Assembly (NCBI GenBank): GCA_013003285.1
Contig: JABDJY010000077.1
Span: forward strand, 1 to 21,872
Direction: 5' to 3'
From: Alphaproteobacteria bacterium
GTDB lineage: Bacteria; Pseudomonadota; Alphaproteobacteria; UBA6615
Length of the DNA: 21,872 bases
This document shows positions 1 to 7,932 of the stretch, piece after piece (the first letter of the stretch is position 1; each line of letters begins with the position of its first letter). The translations under genes were made by a program, and so were the position numbers. The notes under the pieces are model-generated. The model saw nothing but the letters and a program-made list of their open reading frames with translations. It was not told the origin of the DNA and made no database searches.

Positions 1-2
1 GG

Positions 3-1175
3 CTTTATGTCGGCCGCCAGGTATTCAATCGCCATGCCTTCCCACGCGATCCCGATACCGGCAATCGCCGCGCCCGCAAGAAAGACCAAAGCGAGTGGAT
101 CGAAGCCGCGGTGCCGGAACTCGCCATCGTCGACGACGATCTCTGGCAGAGGGTCCAAGACCGCCTCCTCGCTATCCCACACCGACCGCCGGACCAGCAT
201 CGCCGGCCCAAGCGCCTGTTCAGTGGCCTGATCGCGTGTGGCGTATGCGGCGAGAATATTACCATTGCTTACCGCGACCGCTATGGCTGCACTGGGGCGC
301 GCCGGAAGGGTATCTGCACCAACAACCGCACCATGTCCGCCCCGGAGCTCGAGCGGCGCATTCTCGAAGGGCTGCGCGAGCGGTTGTTAGAGCCCGAACT
401 GATCCAGGCCTTCGTCGAGGAATTCCATGCCGAGCTGCAGCGGCAGCAGAAGGACGCCCGGCGACGCCTTCGTGCCGTCACACGCGAGCGCACTGACCTG
501 GAGCGTCAGATCGCGCGGCTCGTCGATGCGATCGCCGCAGGATCGGCCGCAAATATCGCTGCCGTCGGCGAGAAATTGCGCGCGCTCGAGGGAATGTTAT
601 CGGGCCTTCCGGTGTTAACCGATACAGAACCTGAAAAAATCGAATGGCACCCCAGCGCCGTGGATATCTACAAACGCCAAGTTGCCGATCTGCAGGCCGC
701 ATTAAACGCCGACGACATCACCCGCGAGCAGGCCACCACGGCGTTGCGCGGACTGGTCGACAAGGTGATCGCCTACCCCGCAGAAAAGCGCGGACAGTTC
801 GATCTGGAACTGCACGGTTACCTGGCGGCGGCCTTAAACATGGGAAAGCTCGGTAATGATGGCGGAGGGAGAGGGATTCGAACCCTCGATACAGTTGCCT
901 GTATACACGCTTTCCAAGCGTGCGCCTTCAGCCACTCGGCCACCCCTCCTTGCCAGACTCGCCCCGTCTCACGCGACGCTGGCCGCACATATGTGCGGAA
1001 GGCCAGGACTATCATCAGCAACCCGGCGATTGCAACCGCTGGCAGGTACGCTACTATGAATACGGCTAATTTTACACACTCCAGCCAAGCCTTCGGGCCT
1101 GATCACATGTCTGGTAGCGGCCCATTTACGGGCGAAATACCGAGTATTACATGCGGTAATGCGGGTAAACTTTAG
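3..1175 (+). CDS. Large serine recombinase, C-terminal part (5' end outside window)
   Basis: The frame is already open at the left edge, so the catalytic resolvase domain lies outside the window. What remains begins in the Recombinase domain (motif GRQVFNRHAFPRDPDTG, then the VDDDLWQRVQDRL end typical of that domain). A zinc ribbon follows with its Cys pairs (ACGVCG and later YGC...GIC), and then a charged, probably coiled-coil stretch (LERQIARLVDAIA). Recognisable recombinase homology stops near nt 840 (HGYLAAALNM). The frame then continues without a stop through the tRNA-Ser gene in antisense (GGGRGIRTLD is the hallmark of such read-through) to a TAG at 1173-1175. Family members integrate phages and mobile elements, often at tRNA 3' ends, and many database entries carry comparable tRNA-derived tails. 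The family call is firm. Whether the last ~105 residues belong to the native protein is uncertain. Confidence 0.85.
   Translation, partial: LYVGRQVFNRHAFPRDPDTGNRRARKKDQSEWIEAAVPELAIVDDDLWQRVQDRLLAIPHRPPDQHRRPKRLFSGLIACGVCGENITIAYRDRYGCTGARRKGICTNNRTMSAPELERRILEGLRERLLEPELIQAFVEEFHAELQRQQKDARRRLRAVTRERTDLERQIARLVDAIAAGSAANIAAVGEKLRALEGMLSGLPVLTDTEPEKIEWHPSAVDIYKRQVADLQAALNADDITREQATTALRGLVDKVIAYPAEKRGQFDLELHGYLAAALNMGKLGNDGGGRGIRTLDTVACIHAFQACAFSHSATPPCQTRPVSRDAGRTYVRKARTIISNPAIATAGRYATMNTANFTHSSQAFGPDHMSGSGPFTGEIPSITCGNAGKL
860..949 (-). tRNA. tRNA-Ser (anticodon GGA), CCA encoded
   Basis: Read on the minus strand, the 5' acceptor arm GGAGGGG starts at 949. It pairs with UCCCUCC (one G-U pair), followed by discriminator G and an encoded CCA ending at 860. 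The D-arm is GCCGAGUGGCUGAAGGC. The anticodon stem CACGC/GCGUG closes the loop UUGGAAA, giving anticodon GGA (plus-strand 913-915), which reads UCC and UCU. A long variable arm with a perfect 6-bp stem (AUACAG/CUGUAU) is the class II signature of tRNA-Ser. The T-arm is GAGGG-UUCGAAU-CCCUC. The recombinase gene abuts the 3' end and reads into it on the opposite strand, which fits integration at this tRNA. Confidence 0.97.
983..998. repeat. 16-bp perfect palindrome upstream of tRNA-Ser
   Basis: CCGCACATATGTGCGG is perfectly self-complementary, and imperfect GGCC arms flank it on both sides. It lies 34-49 bp upstream of the tRNA-Ser 5' end, about where the -35 region of the tRNA promoter would be. 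It could be an operator, a hairpin or a recombination half-site pair. The sequence alone does not decide. Confidence 0.5.
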
Positions 1176-1198
1176 CAAAATCAGCAGGAGATCTTCTT

Positions 1199-1612
1199 GT
1201 GTGTGCAGCGCCTTCTGAGTTCGAATACAAGTCGACAGACGAAAATACAGGAGATGCGCCCGCACCTCGCAGGGCCCGAAAGACGATGATTGTCGGCCGT
1301 GTCATTGGTTGGTTTCTTGTGATTGCCGGAATTGTGATTTTGGCGAGAGACCTGTTCGGTTTGGTCAACGGCGAAGGGTTCGTCCCTATTGCCGCCGGCG
1401 AACTCTGGTTCACCTTGCACCAGGGGAGCCTGATGTTGGCCGAACCGGTGGTCTCGCGCTATGTGCCGCTCATTGGACCCTGGCTCTGGCACCCGGTCAT
1501 CTCGACCACACTGACCTGGCCGGCTTTTCTGGTGGTCGTCGTGCCTGGATTGCTTTTGAGCTACGCCTTCCGTCGGCGTCCGCGCTTAAAGCCTAAGCCA
1601 GCGGCGGCTTAA
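1199..1612 (+). CDS. Small two-helix membrane protein, unknown function
   Basis: This encodes 137 residues. The chosen start is GTG at 1199 because AGGAG at 1186-1190 sits 8 nt upstream. An internal ATG at 1286 (residue 30) is the alternative. The N-terminal ~29 residues are polar and acidic/basic. Residues ~30-51 (MIVGRVIGWFLVIAGIVILA) form one hydrophobic helix and ~104-124 (WPAFLVVVVPGLLLSYAF) a second. The tail is basic (RRRPRLKPKP), which by the positive-inside rule suggests both termini are cytoplasmic. The segment between the helices is moderately hydrophobic and aromatic (LWFTLHQGSLML, GPWLWHP). I recognise no family. The gene converges on lepA with 16 bp between the stop codons. Confidence 0.7.
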   Translation: MCAAPSEFEYKSTDENTGDAPAPRRARKTMIVGRVIGWFLVIAGIVILARDLFGLVNGEGFVPIAAGELWFTLHQGSLMLAEPVVSRYVPLIGPWLWHPVISTTLTWPAFLVVVVPGLLLSYAFRRRPRLKPKPAAA

Positions 1613-1618
1613 CCGCCG
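1602..1618. terminator. GC hairpin spanning the stop codon, between convergent genes
   Basis: CGGCGG (1602-1607) and CCGCCG (1613-1618) form a 6-bp stem with loop CTTAA, so the TAA stop codon (1610-1612) of the membrane-protein gene lies in the loop. It sits between two convergent genes and could act in both directions. There is no U-tract on either side, so this is not a classical intrinsic terminator. Confidence 0.35.
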
Positions 1619-1628
1619 AGAATCAGCT

Positions 1629-3431
1629 CTAGCTGTCGTCCATCCGCAACGCGGCGATAAACGCCGATTGCGGAATTTCCACATTTCCGTATTGGCGCAT
1701 CCGCTTCTTGCCCGCCTTCTGCTTCTCCAGCAGCTTGCGCTTGCGCGAAATGTCGCCGCCATAGCATTTCGACGTCACGTCTTTACGCATGGCGCCAACG
1801 GTCTCGCGGGCGATCACCTTGCCGCCGATAACCGCCTGTAGGGCGACCTTGAACAATTGGCGCGGGATAAGACCTTTCAGGCGGGCACACAGCGCCCGGC
1901 CGCGGGCTTCGGCCTGGGTGCGGTGGACGATCATCGACAGGGCGTCGACCGGGTCGCCATTGATCAGAATATCGACCTTCACCAGTTCGCCGGGGCGGTA
2001 GGTCTCCAACTCATAGTCGAAGCTGGCATAGCCGCGGCTGACCGATTTGAGCCGGTCGTAAAAATCGAACACCACCTCGTTTAATGGTAGGCGATAGGTC
2101 GCCATGGCGCGGCCGCCCACATAGGTCAGATCGAGCTGTTCGCCGCGCCGGTCGGTGCAAAGCTGCAGGATCGAGCCAAGATATTCGTCCGGCACGATGA
2201 TGTTGGCCTTGATCCAGGGCTCGTCGATGTTGGTTATGCGGGTGACGTCAGGGAAATCGGACGGGTTGTGTAAGTCTATCGTGGTGCCGTCGGTCAGGTG
2301 GATTTTGTAGATCACCGAAGGTGCGGTGGCGATCAGATCCAGGTCGAACTCGCGCTCTAAGCGTTCCTGCACGATCTCCATATGCAATAGCCCCAGAAAT
2401 CCGCAACGGAAGCCGACCCCCAGGGCCGCGCTGTTTTCCGGGTCGAAATGAAAGCTGGCATCGTTGAGATGCAGCTTGGCGAGGCTTTCGCGCAGATCCT
2501 CATACTCGGCCGCATCGGCGGGGAATAGCGAGCAGAACACTACCGGCACCGACGGTTTAAAGCCCGCGAGGGGGATCTCCACCGGGTTGCGGTCGTCGGT
2601 GACCGTGTCACCCACCTGGCAATCGGCGACCGCCTTGATCGAGGCTGTAATAAAACCGATTTCGCCTGGCCCGAGAGTGTCCAGTTCGGTGCGCGCGGGG
2701 GTGAAAACGCCAATTCGGTCGATCTGATAGGACTTGCCGGTCGCCATCATGCGAATCTTCTGACCCTTGGCGAGGCGACCGTTTTTGACCCGCACCAAGG
2801 CGACAACGCCGAGATAGGGGTCGTACCAGCTATCGACCAATAGCGCCTCGGTCAAAGCGTCGGCGTCGCCTTCGGGCGAAGGTAGGCGTTTAACCAGGGC
2901 TTCCAGAACATCTTCGATACCGACGCCCGATTTCGCCGACATCTCAACGGCCTCGGACGCGTCGAGGCCGATAACCTCTTCGATCTGTTCGCGGACCTTT
3001 TGGGGTTCCGACGCTGGTAAATCGATCTTGTTGAGTACCGGGACGATTTCATGGCCGGCATCGATCGCCAGATAGGCGTTGGCCAATGTTTGTGCTTCCA
3101 CCCCCTGGCTGGAGTCGACGACGAGTAACGAGCCTTCACACGCCGCCAAAGACCGTGAGACTTCGTAGGAGAAATCCACATGGCCGGGCGTATCCATCAG
3201 GTTCAGCGCGTAGGTTATTCCGTCCTTAGCCTTGTAAGTCAGACGTACCGTCTGCGCCTTGATGGTAATGCCGCGTTCGCGTTCCAGTTCCATGGAATCG
3301 AGCACCTGCTCGCTCATCTCGCGCGCGCTCAGGCCGCCGCAATGCTGGATCAGCCGATCGGCCAGGGTCGATTTGCCATGGTCGATATGGGCGATGATGG
3401 CGAAATTTCGAATGTGCGTGAGATCGGTCAT
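1629..3431 (-). CDS. lepA: Elongation factor 4 (LepA), ribosome-associated GTPase
   Basis: The protein is 600 residues, the usual LepA length. It is a translational GTPase that binds the ribosome and is implicated in back-translocation and in 30S biogenesis. The G domain shows G1 AHIDHGKS (residues 14-21), the effector region RERGITIKAQ, G3 DTPGH (80-84) and G4 NKID (134-137). EF-G-like domains II, III and V follow. The LepA-specific C-terminal domain ends in KCYGGDISRKRKLLEKQKAGKKRMR and then a conserved NVEIPQSAFIAAL-type segment. The start ATG gives the standard N-terminus MTDLTHIRNF. No close Shine-Dalgarno is visible (AAGGAG lies about 17 nt upstream, rather far). The promoter must lie in the AT-rich gap 3432-3734. 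lepA is not coupled to the downstream plus-strand gene. Confidence 0.98.
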   Translation of the reverse strand: MTDLTHIRNFAIIAHIDHGKSTLADRLIQHCGGLSAREMSEQVLDSMELERERGITIKAQTVRLTYKAKDGITYALNLMDTPGHVDFSYEVSRSLAACEGSLLVVDSSQGVEAQTLANAYLAIDAGHEIVPVLNKIDLPASEPQKVREQIEEVIGLDASEAVEMSAKSGVGIEDVLEALVKRLPSPEGDADALTEALLVDSWYDPYLGVVALVRVKNGRLAKGQKIRMMATGKSYQIDRIGVFTPARTELDTLGPGEIGFITASIKAVADCQVGDTVTDDRNPVEIPLAGFKPSVPVVFCSLFPADAAEYEDLRESLAKLHLNDASFHFDPENSAALGVGFRCGFLGLLHMEIVQERLEREFDLDLIATAPSVIYKIHLTDGTTIDLHNPSDFPDVTRITNIDEPWIKANIIVPDEYLGSILQLCTDRRGEQLDLTYVGGRAMATYRLPLNEVVFDFYDRLKSVSRGYASFDYELETYRPGELVKVDILINGDPVDALSMIVHRTQAEARGRALCARLKGLIPRQLFKVALQAVIGGKVIARETVGAMRKDVTSKCYGGDISRKRKLLEKQKAGKKRMRQYGNVEIPQSAFIAALRMDDS

Positions 3432-3734
3432 AAGCGAACGTTAATCAACTCCTTGAGGCTGGAACACAGCGCGAACTTCATCTTCAAAACCTTGTGGAAA
3501 ACTTCTTACAACTAACGGTGTGTCGGGTTCGACGATGGTCTAATCCGACTTGTTTTCCTTGTTTTTTCCACAGACTATGTACTATCTGTGGATAAATTAT
3601 CTTTTAAAAACAGATGTTTATACCAACGGCTCGGGAAACCCATCAGTTCCTTGCCTTTTATCATACGGTTTCGTCGAATGACGAGAATTACCCACAAATC
3701 CATGTGGAGAAATTTCCCCAGCCGAGGACCGAAT
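3432..3734. promoter_or_regulatory. AT-rich intergenic region with a DnaA-box cluster (candidate origin)
   Basis: This is the only gene-free stretch above 300 bp. It holds five 9-mers matching TTATNCACA or differing by one base: 3493-3501 (TGTGGAAAA), 3564-3572 (TTTTCCACA), 3587-3595 (TGTGGATAA, a perfect box on the minus strand), 3688-3696 (TTACCCACA) and 3703-3711 (TGTGGAGAA). Boxes 2 and 3 form one inverted pair and boxes 4 and 5 another. Between the pairs, 3591-3632 is strikingly AT-rich for a ~60% GC genome and could be an unwinding element. The lepA promoter must also be here. No convincing terminator for pheT is visible. The box pattern is directly seen. Origin function is inference, and DnaA-regulated lepA transcription is the alternative. 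Confidence 0.55.
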
Positions 3735-6128
3735 CTAGCCTCGCAGGGTGCCGCCGGTCTGCTTTTCCACCGCCGCGACGATTTTTTGCGCCACCTGATC
3801 GATCTGTTCGTCGGTCAGGGTCGCCTCGATCGGTTGCAGGGTCACCTCGATGGCGAGCGACTTCTGGCCATCGTCGATGCCCTTGCCGGTATAGATATCG
3901 AACAATTGGGCTTCGGTGATGAGATCACGGTCGGCGCCGCGCGCCGCGCGTAGAACATCGGCCGCGCCGATCGCGTCATCGACGATGAAGGCGAAATCGC
4001 GATGCACTGCCTGGAACGGTGACAGATGGAGCGGCGGCCGGGCCGCGCCCTTGTTTTTGCGCGCCGGTACATGGTCGAGGAAAACCTCGAAGCCGACCAT
4101 GGGGCCGCGCACATCGAGGCGGTGGAGTACGCCCGGATGTATTTCGCCGAACCAGGCCAGCACGCTTTTGCCCAGCCGCAGACCGGCCGAGCGGCCGGGA
4201 TGATAATGCGCCGGCGCATCGGTGGAGACTTGCAAATTTGCCGTTGGCGCGCCCGCGGCCTCCAACGCCGCCAATGCGTCGCCCTTGGCGTCGATGGCGT
4301 CGACCGGCCGTGAGGGCGTCGACCAATGGCGCGATGACATATTGCCTTGGCGTAATCCGGCGGCCACCAGAAGCTGTCCTTCCGGCGTATCGTCCAAATA
4401 GGCCGGACCCAGCTCGAACAGGCCGAAATCGGTAAAGCCGCGGTCGATATTGCGGCCCGCGGCGAGCACCAGATTGGCCAATACAGAGGGTCGCAGCACG
4501 TCGAGATCGGCGCTGATCGGATTGGCTAATTGCAGTGTTTCGGGCACGCCGCCAAACTGTTCGGCGTGGCGCGAGGCCATGAACGACCAGGTTACCGCCT
4601 CGTCGAGGCCTTGCGCCGCCAGTGCCCGCCGGGCGGCGCCGGAACGCCGCTGTTCCATTGTCAGCGCGATCTCGGGCAGCGCTTCTTCACGGGTCAGTGA
4701 CACCGGAGCGATTTCGTCGAAGCCGATAATGCGGGTGATTTCCTCAACCAAATCGGCTTCGCCATGGATGTCCGGGCGCCAGGGGGGCGGCGACGCGGTC
4801 ATGATGTCGTCGCCATCAACCGTGAAGCCCAGCCGCTCGAGGATCGATTTCTGCTCCGCCACCGGCACATCGATGCCGCCCAGGGTGCGCACCCGCTCGC
4901 CGCGTAGCTCGATGGTGCGCGCAGTATCCGGCATGGCCCCGGCGCTGACCGGCTTGCTGGTCTCACCGCCGCAAAAGTCGAGAATCATGCGGGCTGCCGC
5001 TTCGGCGCCCCATTCGGCCGATTCCGGATCGACCCCGCGCTCAAAACGGTAGCGGGCGTCGGATTCCATTTGCAGCGCCCGGCCGGTGGTGGCGACGCTG
5101 ATCGGATCGAACAGCGCCACTTCGAGGAACACTTCGGTGGTCTCGGGCAAACAGCTGGTTTCCATGCCGCCCATGACACCGGCCAGCGCTTCGGCCTTGT
5201 CGCCGTCGCCGATCACCGTCTTTTCCGGGTCGAGGGCGAAATGCTTGTCGATCAATGCGTAGAACGGCTCACCGTCGCGGGCCCGGCGCATGGTTAGCGT
5301 GTCGCCGGAGAGCTTACCGGCGTCGAACACATGCAACGGCCGGCCCAGATCGATCGAGATATAGTTGGTGACATCGACCAGCGCCGAAATCGGCCGCAGC
5401 CCGATGGCGCGCAGTCGGTCTTGCGCCCATTGCGGGCTCGGCCGGTTGGTGACGCCGCGGAAATGCCGGCCGACCACATAGGCGCACGCATTGCCGTCAT
5501 CGGCGATGGCCCAGGACACCGGGCTGTCATAGGTACCCTCGACGGGCTCCGCGCTGACAAAGGGTTTCAAGGTGCCCAGCCCCGCCGCCGCTAAGTCGCG
5601 GGCGATGCCGCGCACGCCAGTGCAGTCGGGGCGGTTGGGGGTCAGTTCGATATCGATGACCGGGTCGTCAAGACCTAGAACGCTGGCGAACGGCGCGCCA
5701 AGGGGGGCGTCTTCCGGCAGATCGATGATGCCTTCATGCTCGTCCGACAGGCCCATCTCGCGCTCCGAGACCAGCATGCCATTGGATTCGACACCGCGGA
5801 TTTTCGCCGCCTTGAGCTCCAGCTCCAAACCGGGGATCCAACTGCCGCTGGGCGCGAACACGCCCTTCATACCGGCCCGTGCGTTGGGGGCGCCGCAGAC
5901 CACCTGCACTTGGCCGTCGCCGGTATCGACCGTGCAGACCTGTAGCCGGTCGGCGTCGGGATGCTTTTCGGCGGCGACCACATGGGCAACCGTGAAGGCG
6001 GCGAACTTGGCGCCGGGATCTTCGACCGAATCGACCTCAAGGCCGATCTTGATCAGCGTCTCGACGATCTCGTCGAGGCTTGCACCGGTCTCCAGATGGT
6101 CTTTCAGCCAGCCCAGGGTAAATTTCAT
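3735..6128 (-). CDS. pheT: Phenylalanyl-tRNA synthetase beta subunit
   Basis: The 797-residue product is the normal bacterial PheT length and forms the alpha2-beta2 synthetase with PheS. I chose ATG at 6128 (MKFTLGWLKDHL, the family-standard N-terminus). A longer frame back to 6179 overlaps pheS and lacks support. A GGCGGCGAG ribosome site precedes the start. Domains in order: EMAP/OB-fold tRNA-binding domain at ~39-149 (HPDADRLQVC, CGAPN), B3/B4 editing domain at ~205-380 (ALVDVTNYISIDLGRPLHVFD), B5 at ~400-475 (PPWRPDIHGEADLVEEI), a catalytic-like core, and the C-terminal ferredoxin-fold anticodon-binding domain at ~704-797 (PFQAVHRDFAFIVD ... TLTDEQID). The gene follows pheS by 10 bp, so it is cotranscribed. 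Confidence 0.98.
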   Translation of the reverse strand: MKFTLGWLKDHLETGASLDEIVETLIKIGLEVDSVEDPGAKFAAFTVAHVVAAEKHPDADRLQVCTVDTGDGQVQVVCGAPNARAGMKGVFAPSGSWIPGLELELKAAKIRGVESNGMLVSEREMGLSDEHEGIIDLPEDAPLGAPFASVLGLDDPVIDIELTPNRPDCTGVRGIARDLAAAGLGTLKPFVSAEPVEGTYDSPVSWAIADDGNACAYVVGRHFRGVTNRPSPQWAQDRLRAIGLRPISALVDVTNYISIDLGRPLHVFDAGKLSGDTLTMRRARDGEPFYALIDKHFALDPEKTVIGDGDKAEALAGVMGGMETSCLPETTEVFLEVALFDPISVATTGRALQMESDARYRFERGVDPESAEWGAEAAARMILDFCGGETSKPVSAGAMPDTARTIELRGERVRTLGGIDVPVAEQKSILERLGFTVDGDDIMTASPPPWRPDIHGEADLVEEITRIIGFDEIAPVSLTREEALPEIALTMEQRRSGAARRALAAQGLDEAVTWSFMASRHAEQFGGVPETLQLANPISADLDVLRPSVLANLVLAAGRNIDRGFTDFGLFELGPAYLDDTPEGQLLVAAGLRQGNMSSRHWSTPSRPVDAIDAKGDALAALEAAGAPTANLQVSTDAPAHYHPGRSAGLRLGKSVLAWFGEIHPGVLHRLDVRGPMVGFEVFLDHVPARKNKGAARPPLHLSPFQAVHRDFAFIVDDAIGAADVLRAARGADRDLITEAQLFDIYTGKGIDDGQKSLAIEVTLQPIEATLTDEQIDQVAQKIVAAVEKQTGGTLRG

Positions 6129-6138
6129 CTCGCCGCCC

Positions 6139-7227
6139 CTAAAGCCCGCGCACCATGGACGGCACGGCCAGCGGCGCAAAGCCGTAATGGGACAGCCAGC
6201 GCAGATCGGCGTCGAAGAAGGTACGCAGATCGGGAATGCCGTATTTCAGCATGGCGATACGGTCGATGCCCATGCCGAAGGCGAAGCCCTGATATTGGGC
6301 CGGATCGATGCCGCCATATTCCAAGACTTTCGGATGCACCATGCCGGACCCCATGATTTCCAGCCAATTGTCGGCGCCGTCGCCGAAATTGCCGATCTTC
6401 AGTTCACCGCCGGCGCGCGAGCAGCCGATATCGACTTCCATCGAAGGCTCGGTGAAGGGAAAATGGCTCGGCCGGAACCGCACCGGCAGATCGGGGATGC
6501 CGAAGAAGGCGCGGCAGAAATCGATGATGCAGCCTTTGAGATGGCCCATATGGGTGCTCTCATCGACCACCAGCGCCTCGATCTGATGGAACATCGGCGT
6601 GTGGGTGGCGTCGGAATCGCTGCGATAGGTGCGCCCCGGCGCGATCACGCGGATCGGCGGTTTGCTGCGCTCCATGGTGCGAATCTGCACCGGCGACGTA
6701 TGGGTGCGCAGCACCAGCCGGGAGCCGTCATCGCGTTCGGGCAGATAGAAAGTGTCGTGCATCTGCCGCGCCGGATGCTCGGGCGGAATATTCAGCGCGG
6801 TGAAATTATGGAAATCGTCCTCGATGTCGGGGCCTTCGGCGACGTCGAAACCCATCTCACCGAAGATGGCGATACATTCGTCCATCACCTGGCTAACCGG
6901 GTGAATACGGCCCGCCGGGCGGGGCCGGGCGGGCAGCGTGACATCGCTGGTCTCGCCGGCCAGCCGGGCATCCAGGGCCGCTGCTTCAAGGTCGAGCTGG
7001 CGCGCCGAGATTGCCGCCGTCACCACATCCTTGACCTTGTTGAGCGCCTGGCCGGCTTCCTTGCGGGCGTCGCCCTCAAGGCTGCCGAGGCCTTTCATCT
7101 GCGCGGTGATGCGGCCCTTGCGGCCGAGTACCGATACGCGGACAGCCTCCAGTGCCTCAAGACTATCGGCCGCTGTGACTTCGGCCAGTAGCGTCGACTC
7201 GAGCTCCGTTACATCGGGCGTCGTCAT
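6139..7227 (-). CDS. pheS: Phenylalanyl-tRNA synthetase alpha subunit
   Basis: This is the catalytic subunit that attaches phenylalanine to tRNA-Phe. I chose ATG at 7227 (MTTPDVTELE), giving 362 residues. A TTG four codons upstream (7239) is possible, but neither start has a strong ribosome site. An N-terminal coiled-coil arm covers ~1-90 (LGRKGRITAQMKGLGSL). The class II synthetase core begins near 105 (HPVSQVMDECIAIFGEMGF). Motif 2 appears as RTYRSDSDATHTPMFHQIE, followed by FRPSHFPFTEPSMEVDI, and motif 3 as FAFGMGIDRIAMLKYGI. All expected motifs are present. It sits 31 bp downstream of rplT in the conserved order rpmI-rplT-pheS-pheT, presumably one operon driven from upstream of rpmI. Confidence 0.98.
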   Translation of the reverse strand: MTTPDVTELESTLLAEVTAADSLEALEAVRVSVLGRKGRITAQMKGLGSLEGDARKEAGQALNKVKDVVTAAISARQLDLEAAALDARLAGETSDVTLPARPRPAGRIHPVSQVMDECIAIFGEMGFDVAEGPDIEDDFHNFTALNIPPEHPARQMHDTFYLPERDDGSRLVLRTHTSPVQIRTMERSKPPIRVIAPGRTYRSDSDATHTPMFHQIEALVVDESTHMGHLKGCIIDFCRAFFGIPDLPVRFRPSHFPFTEPSMEVDIGCSRAGGELKIGNFGDGADNWLEIMGSGMVHPKVLEYGGIDPAQYQGFAFGMGIDRIAMLKYGIPDLRTFFDADLRWLSHYGFAPLAVPSMVRGL

Positions 7228-7258
7228 CGCAATATCCAATAGGCCCGCGGGGCCGCGG

Positions 7259-7624
7259 TTAGGCTGACGCTTTCAGCGCGTCCTGCGCCTGATCCACCAG
7301 CGCTTTGAACGCTTCGGGTTCCTTGACGGCGAGATCGGCCAGAATTTTACGGTCGAGCTCAACCCCCGCCTGCTTAACGCCGTTCATGAACTGCGAATAG
7401 GTCAGCCCATGCTGGCGTGCGCCGGCATTGATGCGTTGAATCCACAAGGAACGAAAATTGCGCTTTTTGACCTTCCGGTCGCGATAGGCATATTGCAGGC
7501 CCTTTTCGACCCGCTCGATCGCGACGCGGTAGTTGGTCGAATTACGGCCGCGATACCCTTTCGCAAGCTTTAAAACCTTCTTGCGCTTGGCGTGGCGGTG
7601 GACGGTGCTAGTTGCGCGTGACAT
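7259..7624 (-). CDS. rplT: 50S ribosomal protein L20
   Basis: L20 is 121 residues here, matching the usual 117-121. I chose ATG at 7624 (MSRATSTVHRHAKRKKVLKL). A 15-codon upstream extension is not part of L20. The basic N-terminal extension that threads into 23S rRNA includes KLAKGYRGRNSTNYRVA, followed by the globular half (RSLWIQRINAGARQHGLTYSQF). L20 binds early in 50S assembly. In other bacteria L20 also represses its own operon by binding the leader mRNA, which is relevant to the structured leader at 7870-7917. It lies 4 bp downstream of rpmI. Confidence 0.98.
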   Translation of the reverse strand: MSRATSTVHRHAKRKKVLKLAKGYRGRNSTNYRVAIERVEKGLQYAYRDRKVKKRNFRSLWIQRINAGARQHGLTYSQFMNGVKQAGVELDRKILADLAVKEPEAFKALVDQAQDALKASA

Positions 7625-7628
7625 GGGC

Positions 7629-7838
7629 TCAACCCTTCTTCTTGGCGTAAGGCATGGTCGGCGCGACAATGCGCGCGTCGGCGGCAGCCATAACGCCGAT
7701 CTTGCGTGCCTTGCGCTTCATGGATTGCGACCGTTTGCGCATACCGTGGCGCATGCCGGAGGGTTTAAAGCGGATTTTTCCGGAAGCCGAAAAGCGGAAT
7801 CGCTTTTTGGCAGACGATTTCGTCTTCATCTTGGGCAT
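7629..7838 (-). CDS. rpmI: 50S ribosomal protein L35
   Basis: The product has 69 residues. The start is ATG at 7838 (MPKMKTKSSAKKRFRFSASG), preceded by GAGGA at 7843-7847. The frame extends upstream without a stop to 7961, but that extension covers the promoter and leader and is not coding. It is the highly basic L35 type (KPSGMRHGMRKRSQSMKRKAR, MPYAKKKG end). It is the first gene of the rpmI-rplT-pheS-pheT unit. In many bacteria infC lies immediately upstream, but here infC is about 1 kb away beyond an opposing SDR gene. Confidence 0.97.
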   Translation of the reverse strand: MPKMKTKSSAKKRFRFSASGKIRFKPSGMRHGMRKRSQSMKRKARKIGVMAAADARIVAPTMPYAKKKG

Positions 7839-7869
7839 TTTATCCTCGCATCTGTCAGAGGTATTGGTT

Positions 7870-7917
7870 CGATGGCTAGGCATGCCCGGGGATTTACAGA
7901 TCCCCGCCAGACCATCG
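7870..7917 (-). promoter_or_regulatory. Nested stem-loop in the rpmI-rplT leader
   Basis: Three nested helices lie in the predicted 5' leader of rpmI: an outer 6-bp stem (7870-7875 with 7912-7917, CGATGG/CCATCG), a middle 3-bp stem (7879-7881 with 7906-7908), and an inner 6-bp stem (7888-7893 with 7900-7905, GGGGAT/ATCCCC) with a 6-nt loop. The structure begins about 9 nt after the inferred transcription start and ends 31 nt before the rpmI ATG. L20-responsive leaders are known in E. coli and Bacillus, so a similar role is plausible. The helices are visible, but the ligand is inferred. Confidence 0.5.
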
Positions 7918-7932
7918 CTTGAAATCGCGCGG

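Noticed and set aside
3670..3687. Possible pheT terminator (TCGTC/GACGA stem)
   Set aside because: It has only 5 Watson-Crick pairs and no U-tract after it on the minus strand.
4450..5052. 200-codon plus-strand open frame
   Set aside because: It is a Ser/Arg/Pro-rich shadow of pheT with no start signal.
5572..7191. 539-codon plus-strand open frame
   Set aside because: It is antisense to pheT and pheS, which have complete family motifs. The protein is His/Gly/Arg-rich, typical of a GC-rich shadow frame, with no ribosome site or recognisable domain.
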